Origin: Panorpa germanica
Taxonomy: Eukaryota > Arthropoda > Insecta > Mecoptera > Panorpidae
Direction: 5' to 3'
DNA length: 64,000 nt
Assembly (NCBI GenBank): GCA_963678705.1
Contig: OY783204.1
Location: forward strand, 20,656,759-20,720,758
Below the pieces are notes generated by a model. The model made no database searches. It saw only the letters and a list, made by a program, of their open reading frames with translations, and was not told the DNA's origin. Shown one piece after another: positions 38,701-50,025 of the stretch (position 1 is its first letter; each line of letters begins with the position of its first letter). The translations under genes were made by a program, and so were the position numbers.

Positions 38701-39301
38701 AATGTGTACACACACATTTAAATGTACTTTAGTTATTTTAAATATCGGGTATACATAAGAATGTTTCTGATTCATACATATTACATCATTGTTCGAAGAA
38801 TCGAATACTGTCATCTAGATAAGAAGTTATCCCAAGTTCCCGAAATTTTGGATTCTTCATATTTTAGCGATCCGACGCAATGAAAAAAAAAATCAGTGAA
38901 ATATATCAACACGTTCAACGCGTTAAATGGCTGTTGTAGTTATAAAGAACAGCATTTATTATTTAAAACGGTGTGCACTATGTTTGAATGTTTTGGAAAT
39001 ATTCTCATTTTAATCTAGTAATGTAAAATGATTGATAATAATTTCTATATTATTTCTAATATTAATATAATCTTTCACAGATTTTAAACCGCTGTTTAGT
39101 CATCTAGAAACGATACAGGGAAGCTTGGATATCAGGGTTCCATTTTTAAAAGAAATAATCAAAGAATCTCTTCGTTTTAAAAGAAAAACTTTAGCAAGTC
39201 TCTTAGAAGATTTTTTAAAAACAATGCAAAATACAGGAAATTTTGTACACACAAATAACGTAGCCAATCATGTATCAAAATCCATGAAGGATCCAGTGTG
39301 A
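32722..39301 (+). CDS. IntS6: Integrator complex subunit 6, complete
   Basis: Sixteen exons join in phase: 32722-32838, 32917-32994, 33664-33903, 33986-34166, 34255-34442, 34530-34685, 35294-35446, 35522-35749, 35834-35992, 36075-36183, 36261-36394, 36462-36662, 36733-37186, 37270-37449, 37998-38354 and 39081-39301 (TGA), encoding 1051 residues. The N-terminal vWA domain opens with FLIDTSASMN, a complete D-x-S-x-S metal site, followed by SRGDRYMLLTFEEPP, AGWKENLATF and LITDGG. Conserved blocks follow: PGSELTREPFRWDQRLF, LVQKVQSGVVINFEK, FDKYELEPSPLTQ, GHPFGYLKAST, FVMPYNYPVLLPLL, MPPYYAG, MGNYQEYLK and FGNPFKIDK. A Ser/Pro-rich disordered stretch spans about residues 660-860. The C-terminal INTS6/SAGE1-type domain (KEVRRPGK, then a helical exon) completes it. 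The family works in the nucleus in Integrator, which processes snRNA 3' ends and attenuates transcription, and it recruits PP2A. AATAAA lies about 45 bp past the stop. The start ATG matches the family start. Confidence 0.97.
37607..37851. mobile_element. Foldback MITE in INTS6 intron 14
   Basis: The left arm starts CAGGGCCCGTATTCCTGAAT and the right arm ends AAGGAATAGGGCCCC. The arms match for about 100 bp, including CAGATATGATTTATATGAGT and CACTTTTAAAAGAGTATT. The loop is very short. In RNA the intron would form a long hairpin. Confidence 0.88.
38435..38720. mobile_element. Foldback MITE in INTS6 intron 15
   Basis: AAATGTGTGTCTACACATTT, TTACATTTGTGTAAAATTTG and CCATAAAAAATTCTTATTCA are mirrored by GAATAAGAATTTTTTATGG through AAATGTGTACACACACATTT. 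Arms of about 90 bp, loop of about 110 bp, no ORF. Confidence 0.85.
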
Positions 39302-42300
39302 TATGAAAATAGTTCTTCAAGGTTTCTTCAAAAATTATTCTTAAAATTTTAATAAAAATGGAAGACTTTTTTTGTAATTTGTATAACTTATTAAATAATT
39401 TGTAAATATATAAATATAGTTGTTACGATAGTTATATTCTTAAGTTTATTGTTTATAGTATATTATATTATGTAGAATAAGTAAAATTAATTAATATATA
39501 AGAAAATTTTTGATAAAAATTTATTGATTGTGTTACGTATATAATATGTATTACATATAATAAATTTATTATCAATATTTATTTTTATATATACACAAAA
39601 TTTTATATAAATACAATTCAATGTAAACAAACATTGTTTTAACTTATTGAACCTGATTGTTGCGGCTTGGGTGGTTAGTTCACTTTTACAGAATTGCTGA
39701 AGCCTTCGGAATAATTTGCAAGTAAACAATCTTAATTGTTAATTAAAGATAAATCATTAACGAGATATTGGTGCTTAAAACATTTTTAATGATTTCATTT
39801 TTATTAATAATAATCAACGTTGATTACAGGCCTTTGACATTGTGTTTTCATTTTTATAGTAATCGTTCTATACTGCAAATAATTGTAACCTTATTATCTT
39901 GCTATTAAGACAGTCTTAAAATATTAAAAACATTTTTCTACAGAATTTGATAAAATTTAAATATGATATTAATATGCGTCCTTCATTTTATTGCAAAATT
40001 TCAAATGTTTTGACCTAATGGAAAGCGAGAATTAAAGTGCGCATATTTAACATGTAGTAGGACTACAAGTAAAAAAGACATTGTTTTAACGTATACTTCG
40101 AGAACGATCTAGATTTTTAAAAGAAACTGATATTTCTTGTCTTTGTATTTTGTTATATTTGTGTTACCTTTCATTTTTACATTCTATTTAATCTTATTTG
40201 TACTGAGCTTAACTTAATTTTCAATTAAAATCTATAGATTAAACTGAGCCGCTTTTATTCGTAATTTCTTTATGGGAAACCATTTTTTCTTTTAGATACT
40301 TACTTTAAAATTGTTGCGAGAGTTTCAGAAACAAGGTCACAAATGAAAAATGGGGGCCGCGCTACAAGTTGAGCCATGGAGCACACCGATCCTAAAAGCG
40401 GCTCTGTTAAGAAATAGATATATTATATAGGAATACATTTAATATTTTTTTAAAATAGCATACGCATAGTGGTGATAGCTATCTCAATTTGGAACATAGT
40501 ATATTTTCATGCACTGCGCGCGTTAGCATAGTAGTACATTTGTTACTATACTACAGTGGTTGCATTGAAGTGTACAGAATTGTCATATTTCTCAACAGTA
40601 TGACTGTATTTAGTCTATATACGCATTTAACAGCTTACATGTATAGTTTGAACTGTGTTGAACTATTAATTGAACTAAAACTAAATAAAAAATTGACGAC
40701 ACAGTGGGCGAGAGCATTGATGTTTGACGCTTACTGAAAGTAAGTAAAGTAGTTTACAGATGCTTACAAAAGTACTTATAACTTGCGTTATAATTATTAT
40801 AAAGCCTCAATGAGTAAGAGAATCACGGTGGTGTACTCAGAAGGGATTGATCGTGAGACTGTCTGGAGCCGCCATCGGTGAAGATCTTGGTCGTAGTAAC
40901 AAATACGTAAGTTTGGTTGTTATCAAGTTAGATTAATTATGCACGTACACTGCATAAACTTATTAGAGTGCGGTGTAGTACTCAAATATGAGGCTACGAC
41001 ACCATAAAAAACAACACGACTGTCAACATAAGAGATAGATACACAAGCATCAGCACTGGATATAAGCAGACATAATATAAATAAAAAATAAATAAATAAA
41101 TGCAAAATTGTGTTATGTGCAAAATCAATAGACTTCAATCGCTATTAGTGTTTGAGGTCACTCAAAAATATCAGTTGCCCCCGCACTCAATACTCAATTT
41201 ATTCTTGAATATGTCTTGAATAATTTTGTATTTGTTTCTAATGATAGTTTGATTTTCAGAGGTACTTTGTTTTGCTTGTTAGGCTGTGTTGTTCTGGATG
41301 CATTTTATTTTTTGAAGTGAAGTTTATAATTTAGTTATTTTGTTTTCTTCTTTAAACTAATGTTTTTATGGTAAATTTTTTTTTAAAACGGAAGACTAAC
41401 TTGTATTTAAAAATATTGTAATGTGAGTATACTAGATAATTTGAGAAGTCTGAACTATAGATGTATGTTTACAATTTAATATATGCATATTTAAAGAAAT
41501 GAGTTCTGTGATAATTCAACTCATGTTGGTTTTCCCGCGAATTCTCCAGAGCGCATGACATTCAACACAGGAAACAGTTAAAGTAAACAATAGAATTGCG
41601 TGGTAGTCTCATATTTTTACAGATAAATAAAAAACAAGTATACTGAGATATGACATTTGGCAAGATTCCAAAAGTCAAGATAAAACGAAGAATGGTTTGA
41701 GTAATACAAACTTAAATAGAGTGACTGGTATTTGGGACATAGTTTAAATCGAACACGAGAGTGATACAGTTTTATTTTAAATTCATTGACTTAACAAAAA
41801 ATAAACGTGTAGTACATCGACATCAAATTAACGTAGGTCGTGGTAAAAAGATGTTTAACAAAATAAAATACATTTAGAATAATTCATAGTAAATTTCCAG
41901 TTTAAAAATTGTGTCAATTTTATATTTATTTGTGCATTCATTAGCTTTTTCGTGATTGATTTTTGTGATTGTTTCCTTATAACTACATATTATAAAATAT
42001 TACACAATAAAAATGAGCTGGAGGCATCAATTGGTAAGTTAAAAAGTAGTTATGTTACTTTAAAGAATATATTTGATTGTATTGTTTGTAATTTTTTGAA
42101 TTTTATATTAAAAATATTAGACAGACGTAATATTCGCAGTAACTTGTGGGGGTGTGTAGGCGATCGATATGTTTTCGCATTAGTCACTACGTAGACTTTG
42201 ACGTTTCTTTTTTTATAAGTCCAGACGTTCTTACATGTACGTCAATTTCTTTGTATATTATTACTAATATTATATATGTATATATGTATTCGTAAAATAA

Positions 42301-42464
42301 TCTCTTGTTTAATACCTTATCTTTCGTTATATATATAGATCAGGGGTGAATTTGAATAGTTAATAATTTTAATAATCTATTCTTAAAAAATGTCGAAGTA
42401 TTTCATCATTACCTTGTTCAAACAAAATTTCTAATTTTTTTAGGGGGGCTTTTGTTTAGCTCCT
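39302..42464. other. Gene-free stretch 3' of INTS6
   Basis: No gene is supported. Present are the INTS6 poly(A) signal, the inverted partner (40640-40740) of the repeat at 7240-7420, and an ATAAATAAATAA run near 41085. Confidence 0.55.
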
Positions 42465-42705
42465 ATGCGTAATCAATTGTATCTAGTCATAATTGCCTTC
42501 CAGCTTATCTGAAATTTCATTTCATCTTACGTAAAATCAAATGTATCTGGTCATAATTGCCTCCCAGCCTTTCTCAATTTACATTTTCTTTAGCTTTCAC
42601 GCGAAATCAATTGTATCTATTGTGTCACAAATTGCCTTTCAGTCTATCTGAAGTTAACTTCATTATTTTACGCAAAATGAATTGTATTTCGTCCTAATTG
42701 AATCT
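42465..42705. repeat. Degenerate tandem repeat, about 70-bp unit, 3-4 copies
   Basis: Each unit contains an ATCAATTGTATCTAGTCATA-like segment followed by ATTGCCTTCCAGCCTATCTG and TTCATTTTACG. Units start near 42470, 42535, 42603 and 42675 with substitutions and small indels. Confidence 0.8.
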
Positions 42706-42929
42706 AGTATGTTGTGCCGAGGCTGAAAACGGACTGCGTTAACGCCTTCCTCTTGGTGTTACGTGAGTTACTACATGCTACGAAAACCTTCCAACGTTGG
42801 ACACCTGATGGTTGAACGCATCGTGTGGTCGATGCTGGAACTAAGTGTGTCTAAAGTCATGTGTCCAATGTTCATGTTGGAAGAAGTTTGGGCTGTTGCC
42901 AGTCTTTTGATACACTGCTGCACGAATCG

Positions 42930-43110
42930 TCCAACAAAGGAAGGTTTTATACTTGAAAGTTTCTTTTTTTACTTGAATGTGTTTTTTAAACAGTGTCAGT
43001 GTCAATAATATCAACAAATTAATAAAATTCGGATCAAACATTCGTTCCACCGTGTAGTAGGAAACTTGCCATATCAATCTTCCAATATTTGACTCACACG
43101 CTGGAGGCAA
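42930..43110. repeat. Dispersed repeat (second copy 52290-52450)
   Basis: AAAGGAAGGTTTTATACTTG, AACAGTGTCAGTGTCAATAA and CATTCGTTCCACCGTGT recur in the same order and orientation at 52290-52450. No terminal repeats are visible. The 81-codon ORF overlapping it is not supported as a gene. Confidence 0.75.
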
Positions 43111-43981
43111 GCATTTGAATCAAACGTTCATCGCATCGTTTGGAGCCGGTTTAATAATGAGCAGAACGCATTATGCAGATGTTTAATTGGAACATACATT
43201 AGTTTTTAAATCTGTACCTTCATCTATATACTTGTTTATTTGTATTTTCAAAAACTGTGTATATTTTTTAACTCAATTTTATAAATTTAATATTACTTTT
43301 AATTTTATTTAAAAAAATATTTTTATGATTTAAATAAAATAAGGATAATTATTAAAAGTATTAGATGATCATTTCATGCAATGGTATTGGAAATAGTAAT
43401 CAAAAGTAATTGTTCACAAAATCCAGAATGTCTACATTTTATGCTAATTGGTTGGTTTCAATTGCGCACATCATGCGAGAGCAGAACTTTTTGAAGCGCT
43501 CAATTGTGCGAGGGACTGCTGTCATTGGAACATTCAATGCTGACCATTAAGTCGCAATATGCAGTCTAGTGCCGTAATTGGAAAACACCTGATATCTTAA
43601 GAACTACGTAGTATATCTTCTTCTTCTTCTGATGATATTGTAGCGATAGTTCGGCGTAAAACTGTTTCGCCATAAACGCTATAGATAAAAAGTATTGCAT
43701 AAGTATATATACTGCCGCGCTCACTTCAAATCTAACCAAAAAAAAAGAAATTCCATTACTGAAAATCTCAAAAGGGGGCTAATCTCTTAATAAGTTTTAT
43801 GAGTATGCTAATGAGTTACAGATTAGATTTATTATTTAAAATACAATAAAATAGGTCACAATTAGGTAAAATAGGTTAACGGAACAATTAGTTTTTCTTA
43901 TGTTACATAAACATTAAATACACGTTATTGTGTTCAGCGGAATCTTGGAATAGGTATATAATTTTTTTATATTGACGTCTT

Positions 43982-44227
43982 CAGAGCCGGATTAAGCCTT
44001 GTGGGAACCCTTAGTTATTTGTCAAAGTGCCGCATTACTTTTAGACATATAATACCCATATAAAGTGAAGGCGGTACTTTGTTCTACAGACGAAGATACA
44101 GATGAGCTGAGGATTATTTCGCAACAGTGGTGTATTGATAAATATTAAAGCAGAAATTTTATATCATGATAAAGTGTGCAAGTAGTCGGTTCCAGTGTGA
44201 GAGACCCTAAGGATTAATCCAGGTCTG
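43982..44227. mobile_element. Short hAT-type MITE
   Basis: Inverted ends CAGAGCCGGATTAAGCCTT and AAGGATTAATCCAGGTCTG, 246 bp. Flanking octamers GACGTCTT and GACGTCAC agree at 6 of 8 positions, consistent with an aged 8-bp duplication. The interior (GTGGTGTATTGATAAATATT) resembles the end of the phosphatase intron near 49275. Confidence 0.75.
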
Positions 44228-44322
44228 GACGTCACCTTTTTGATTATGATCCTTATATTTTCTCATTTTTTGTCATAGCCGGTTTACTATTAATTTCTTG
44301 TGTATACGGACTCCAAATTGCC

Positions 44323-44559
44323 ATGTCCAGGCCTACGTCGCAAGAATTTAGGGTCCTACAAGAAAAATTGAAAATTATCGAAGAAGTTGAAAAGAATCCA
44401 AAAGCGAAAAGATTAGATATTGCGAAACGTCTTGGGATAGCCCCAGCCTTGCTCAATTGTATTTATACTAAGAGGAGACAAATAAGAAAACAAGTTGAGA
44501 AATTTGGATGCTTTTTTAGCCCAAGAAAAGGAAAGGTAAAAAATAAAATTTACGTTTGA
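44323..44559 (+). pseudogene. Tigger/CENP-B-type helix-turn-helix relic
   Basis: The open frame gives EKLKIIEEVEKNPKAKRLD then IAKRLGIAPALLNCIYTKRR. This matches the first helix-turn-helix of pogo/Tigger transposases and CENP-B/jerky-like proteins (KL-x-I-x-E-x-E-x-NP ... DIA-x-x-LGI-x-x-x-x-LN-x-I). The frame ends after 78 codons, with no second DNA-binding domain or DDE nuclease region downstream. A possible donor follows KG, so an exon of a domesticated gene is possible, but no partner exon was found. Most likely a transposase fragment. Confidence 0.65.
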
Positions 44560-45035
44560 AGAACTTCGCCAAATTTCTTACAAATATGTAGTAATAGCAT
44601 CGGTCAATTGCGGCGCCGACTTTTTGAGTAGTGTGTATTATAATTTCTACGTATAAGCAAGCTTTATCATGAGATGTTGCTTCTACTTTAATATTAATGA
44701 ATATATTCCACTGTACATTTGTACTTCACTATCAGCTCTGTATGTATGTATTGGATATAATTATGAATTCAAACGTATGAAACAGAGACTTCTCCGATAC
44801 TGTAGCGTATTGATAAACATTCAAGATTTACCTGTCTGCAGGTAACCTTTACTGCTACACCTTACTGAAAGGACTGCGGTTGTAAGTAGTTTACTTTAAG
44901 AATTGTAAACTCGTTTATTTTTAAGCTTTTTTAAATAAAAGACTAAATAGTTTGGACCATTTCCATATTACAACATTTCTCCACCCACTTTGCTGATGAT
45001 AAATAGTATTAGGTCGTGTTCACATACGCGTGGTC

Positions 45036-45673
45036 AATGGGCTTGTGTCCTGTGTCTTAATTTCTATAAAAGTGTACTATATATTGATAAAGTTGGTTAC
45101 TAGAACCTCAAATGTTCAATTATTTTTTAATAACTCCTTATATGTTAAGAGATATTAACAATTAAAAAAGTCATTTTCTCTCTTTAATTATTAAAGGGAT
45201 TCAACGTTGTACACATTCTAAGTGCATGTGACATCACAATCCTTGTGTAAGGTTACCAACCTTACAGATCATAAATCTCTGCTATATGTGTTTATATATC
45301 AAAATATCAAATATTATTTACAGCTATTTCAAGGAATAATAAAATTTCAATATTATGTCTGCCTTAGCAGGGTTAAATAAAATAAAAACTTCTTATTCTT
45401 TGATTTGACTTGATTATTTGACTACCAACAGCTACAGAACATTACCACAGCACTGACCTACTCAACCAATAACTGACGTTAAAATGCATTTCAAGTCATA
45501 CAAATATGGCCGACCATTTCTAGCGCTAAAACTACAATTCAAACTTTTAATTGCTATATCTCCGTCAATATTTAGATATTTAATAAAATAGACACGCTAA
45601 TACACATTTATTAACATCAATTTCAATCAACAATTGAAAAATCGACCACTAAAAGTGAGGACACAAGCCCATT
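45036..45673 (-). mobile_element. Family A MITE
   Basis: Intact AATGGGCTTGTGTCC and GGACACAAGCCCATT, 638 bp, reverse orientation with the full interior. The site without the element would read GTGGTCAATTACCATT. Confidence 0.95.
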
Positions 45674-46369
45674 ACCATTTACTGCATAAAACATTTCCGT
45701 AATTAGATCTGACATTGTAAACGATCCTGTTATTCTATTTTGAAAGCGTTGCCGTAATACTTTACCACTTTGCCACCTTGTCATAATCTATTCATAGCCA
45801 CCCGTTCTCTCCACAGACGATAAATGGACTCTGGTATTTACTAAAGAAAGCATGCGGTGTAAATGCGGGAAAAGGGGCAACACCTTGCAAGAATCAGAGG
45901 AGAGCATAATGTATCGTACACACCGGTGCGACTTCAACATGCGACATACAACATTTATATATTTTCATTCATAAGTTGACATTATTTAGACAGAGTGTAC
46001 TAAATGTGTTGTACTTTTAATGCACAGACTAGTGCGACATAAACATGCGACACTAATAAAACCCTTACTTATGCTTCTTGTTAAAATATTCTAGGTAGTA
46101 TTTTTATGAAACTTATCAACTAATGAAATCATTCTGATTTTTGAATTTCAAATAATCCAGTGATGAGTTATGAGTGGCACCACAATGTTACTCTTTTTGT
46201 AACGTCTACGGATATTTGCTGCCATTAACTCATTTCTTGATATTTATTTATATAAATTTCACAAAGTATTCTTTAAATGTTATTTTATTAAGTATTTATC
46301 ACGTTTTTGCAAAATTTCAGGTTAATTCATTAAAGTCTTCTTCAACTAAATAGAAAATTTATTTTTCAG
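45674..46369. other. Stretch between MITE and the first visible phosphatase exon
   Basis: No exon could be supported. A short imperfect direct repeat is visible (GGTGCGACTTCAACATGCGA near 45925 and TAGTGCGACATAAACATGCG near 46032). The upstream exon of the phosphatase gene was not found here. Confidence 0.45.
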
Positions 46370-49300
46370 GTTACAGATCATGATGGGACCACCACTACCA
46401 TGCGGCAGTTGCTGCATGTCCTGAATACAACAAGCACACCTTCCCGACCACTTCCTGGTTCCGCTTATTTGAAACGAGCGGATGAGAGAATAGTAGGTGT
46501 AGACTGTGATGAAGTTTATCCAAGGCTTTATATTGGCGATGCGTAAGTATATTTGCATATTCATCAGGCGTATCTTTTATTTCTTTTATTTAAATGCAAT
46601 ATTATTTCAGTGGTTGTGCAAAGAGTAAAGCATACTTAAAGCTTTTGGGTGTTAACTACGTTCTCAATACTGCTGAGGGTTCAAGGTTCGGTCAGGTTGA
46701 TACAGGACATCTTTATTATCGAGATATGCCTACTGTAAGGTGAGTAAGATAGATACGACTCTTTTTTATAGTAAATTCACTCTTCCTGTAAAAGATAAAT
46801 TAGTGAATGAATATTTTACATAAGTAAAATATATATGTAATAAAGTTTCTATATTTAAAAAAGTTAAAACATATGTTTAAACGCCTGACTATTATATGTT
46901 TGGCATCTATAGTTACACATGACTCTGCTATTGACATTTACAAAAAGAATTCTTTAAAAACTCGTAAATTATAATGCTTTGCATCAAATTTATTACTTTT
47001 TTTTTTTAGATACATGGGCTTCCCAATGATTGACATGCCGGTGACAAACATCGCAAAGTATTTCTACGTCGCTGCAAAGTTTATTGAGGAAGGCATCACA
47101 AGCGGAGGTAGGTTCATACCGTTCATACCATTATTTCTTTTGTAATCCGTTGTAGTCTTAGGTTAGGAAATGGAGACAATCGTACCAACTGTATCTGGTT
47201 ATAAAAGTTCTTGACCTAATTTCAAAATATCGAGTTTATAAAATTGCAGAAGCCATTAGAGCTAATTTATTACTTTGAGTCACGCTAACTAGAAAAATGA
47301 AATATAATAATGGGGTAATATGTGATTCTTGTAGAGGTTTTTCTTTTTGTTTTTGTTTCATTACGGAATGTAATTTAATTAATACTAGTATACTAGAAAA
47401 TTGGCGGTACCTTTACAGATAGTATAGAATTGGAATCGTTAAATTATGTCTGTCAGGATCGTAGACATTAAGCCCGCCCTAGTTTATAAAAGAGCAAAGT
47501 CAAATTAAACTAAAGAATTATTAACTCTTTTTGAAATAGAATAAAATATAACTTATAGAGTCACCGAGTAATTTTAGTTCATGGAAGTTACTGAAGCTAT
47601 TGTAGTTATTGAAGTGTAGCTTCTTCCCCCTCATTCCTTTCTTATGTTAAGTCGCCGAGTAATTTTAGTTCGTAGAAGATACATCAAGCGGTTTTTTCAG
47701 TAACGAAAGATTTTACACTAAGTGAAGGTCTCCTGATGTAACTGGTGTATCACGTTTTCACACTATAATAGTCAATAAGATTCTGCCTGTACTCCTACCA
47801 CTTTATATTTCTAACTACATTTATAATCTCGTTAAACTAACAATCAATAGATGGCAGCAGTAGTTCGAAGTATAGAGTTTACTACTCGCTACAGCGGCAT
47901 TATTTATATAATAAATAATTGCTTACATATATATGAACGATTAAAACCGCTCTAACACTGTAACTGACCACTTGCAACATCCGACTTTCTAGGTAGAGTG
48001 TGGTGTGTGATATGTGGTATCACTGAACTGCACTGAACTTTAGCTAAGTGCACTCCCTTCACCCTTCATTCCCTTCAAATGTTGAGTCGCCGAGCATCTT
48101 AGTTCACTAATCCAATAATGGCGACTTATGGCGCCTAAAGCGACATTGAGTCGCCGAGCATCTTAGTTCACTCTTCCAATAATGGCGGACGGAGGGCGCC
48201 ATAAGCGACATTGAAGAATTGTACACTAAGTGAGGGTACCCTGCACTGTGCAGAGAGATGTATAATGTACTTTGTAGACCACGTATCTGAGACCTTAGAC
48301 TGTATAAAAAGACATGTTGCCGTTACAAGGCGCGGTTAAGGAAGGGGCTGGGGGTGGGGCGGGCAACGCCGAAACTACTTTGGGAGCCTGGTCTATTTTG
48401 TATTTAAATACTTTTGAAAAGTATTTGTGCACATCTCTGACTGTATATTTTCATACGTCAGTATTCACAATATGGTTCATACGTTTTGATATACAAGTTC
48501 CGCAGTACTATCGACTCAAAGTCGCACTGTTCCAGATCACTGTGGGATCCATGCATATCATACATAATGTGATAGAAAAAAAATAGCAACGTCGCTAAGA
48601 AAGGAATTTTATTACGACTGATATTTGGTATTCCTTTTCTTATTAAACCTTGGTAAGGTTGCTGTGCATCTGGCTGCTTGGAGCGGTTGCGTTTATCTTT
48701 GCGGACGAAGAACAACGATAAAACTGTTTAGCACATTAAGTTTATATTGCTAAAGAATATAGAAAATTAATTCTAAAATGAGTTGAAAATTTGATATTTG
48801 AACCTGTACAAACAAGATACGCATAGATAAACGCAACCGCTCCCAGTAGCCAGATGTGTTGCAGTGTGTTGCAGCACTACTAAGGGTGCGTTCCACTGAG
48901 CGTTCACAACAATCACGCTCACGACCGCAGTTTTTCCCGTTCCACTTGCTTGCGAGCGTTGAAAAAATAAAAATTGCGATAATAATATAATAAAATGAAA
49001 TCCAATAAAATATCTCTTTCCCAATCATATAAAGTAATTTTTGCAGTCATCGTCATCTTTAAGTTTTGTGTTATGTTTAAACATTGCGCCGATATGCTCT
49101 ACAAAGACCACTACGGCCCAAATCTTCAGATGGGTCGTTGTCAGCTTGGCGTGAGCGAAATTAATGACGTCATTAGTGACGTTTTCGAATATTTTGGACG
49201 TTGTGAACGTTTAGTGTAACGTACCATAAGTTTCATTAGGAAAAGGGAGAGGGGAAAACGTTAGAGTACAAATCTTCAGTGGTGTATTAATAAACATTAA

Positions 49301-49662
49301 AGTAGTGGTAAAGAAGGAAAGGTTTATTTCATGATATAATGTACTAATGCGATCATACTCGAATACACTTCTTAAAGTAGACGGATGCAGTGTGAGACCG
49401 TCTTTAGTATTGCGAATGTTTAATATATCGAAATTACCCCCCAGGTCGTGTCCTTGTCCATTGTCACATGGGGATGTCCCGTTCAGCGACCTGCGTCCTT
49501 GCCTGGCTGATGATTTGCCGTCATATGACCGCCGTGGAAGCCCTTCGAACAGTACGGATGCACCGGGATATTCGACCAAATGACGGCTTCCTTCGTCAAC
49601 TGATGGAATTAGATAACGATTTGAAACTTCAGAGAGCAACCAAAAACTTACGAGTACGTTAA
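46370..49662 (+). CDS. Atypical dual-specificity phosphatase, copy 1
   Basis: Four exons join in phase: 46370-46542, 46611-46739, 47010-47107 and 49445-49662 (TAA), 205 residues from the first visible exon. Domain markers in order: DEVYPRLYIGDAG, AYLKLLGVNYVLNTAEG, FGQVDTGHLYYRDMP, YMGFPMIDMPVTNIAKYF, and the active site VHCHMGMSRSATCVLAWLM, followed by MTAVEALRTVRMHRDIRPN. The HCX5R loop is complete (Cys140, Arg146), and Asp109 in IDMP is the likely general acid. The domain is of DUSP3/DUSP13/DUSP26 type: it removes phosphate from Ser/Thr and Tyr, and no MAPK-binding rhodanese domain is visible. The first exon starts at an acceptor (TTTTTCAG), so a 5' exon may lie upstream; otherwise the Met of MRQLLHV could start it. 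AATAAA follows the stop by about 75 bp. It is the best-preserved copy of a local duplication. Confidence 0.88.
47560..48215. repeat. Imperfect repeats in phosphatase intron 3
   Basis: AGTCGCCGAGCATCTTAGTT with CCAATAATGGCG occurs twice in tandem (about 48083 and 48148, a 65-bp unit). The related AGTCACCGAGTAATTTTAGT and AGTCGCCGAGTAATTTTAGT occur near 47561 and 47651. The second and third are preceded by similar CCCTTC/CATTCC tracts. Confidence 0.75.
48884..49226. mobile_element. Probable PIF/Harbinger-type MITE in phosphatase intron 3
   Basis: GGGTGCGTTCCACTGAGCGT and TCACAA at the left pair with TTGTGAACGTTTAGTGTAAC and GTACCA at the right (about 21 of 26 positions). TAA flanks both sides (48881-48883 and 49227-49229). 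Overlapping ORFs of 74 and 83-92 codons have no recognisable domain. Superfamily is inferred from the TAA duplication and end sequence only. Confidence 0.65.
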
Positions 49663-50025
49663 AATTAATAAGGAACACAAAAGGGACCTTAAGTGAAAAG
49701 CAATCGTCTTTAACTTTATTTATTGAAAAATGTAACGAATAAAAATATTAACTAAACTTATACTATTTGTAAAAAAAATATACAAAATTATAATGTACAC
49801 ATGTCATTGACGTCATTTAGGTCATTTAGGAAGATCATCTATGGTAGAACTCGTATCATTAAGTAAATTGTTAAAATTAATAAAAATATAAATCTGTTGT
49901 TAAATATTTTCATAGCCAAATTAAAGTCACTTTTTTTATGTGTTTTTGTTTTATATTTTGTTAAAAGTTGTTGTCATAACATGGCCAACATGGGCGTCCG
50001 AAGGGGAGGACACAACAGATATTTT

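Noticed and set aside
42763-43110. Small ORFs on both strands
   Set aside because: They overlap a dispersed repeat also present at 52290-52450 and contain no known motif.
48750-49219. Overlapping ORFs of 92, 83 and 74 codons
   Set aside because: They lie largely within the MITE at 48884-49226 and have no domain similarity that I recognise.
49211-49678. 155-codon minus-strand ORF
   Set aside because: It is the antisense shadow of phosphatase exon 4; the plus strand carries the conserved HCX5R motif with proper splice signals.
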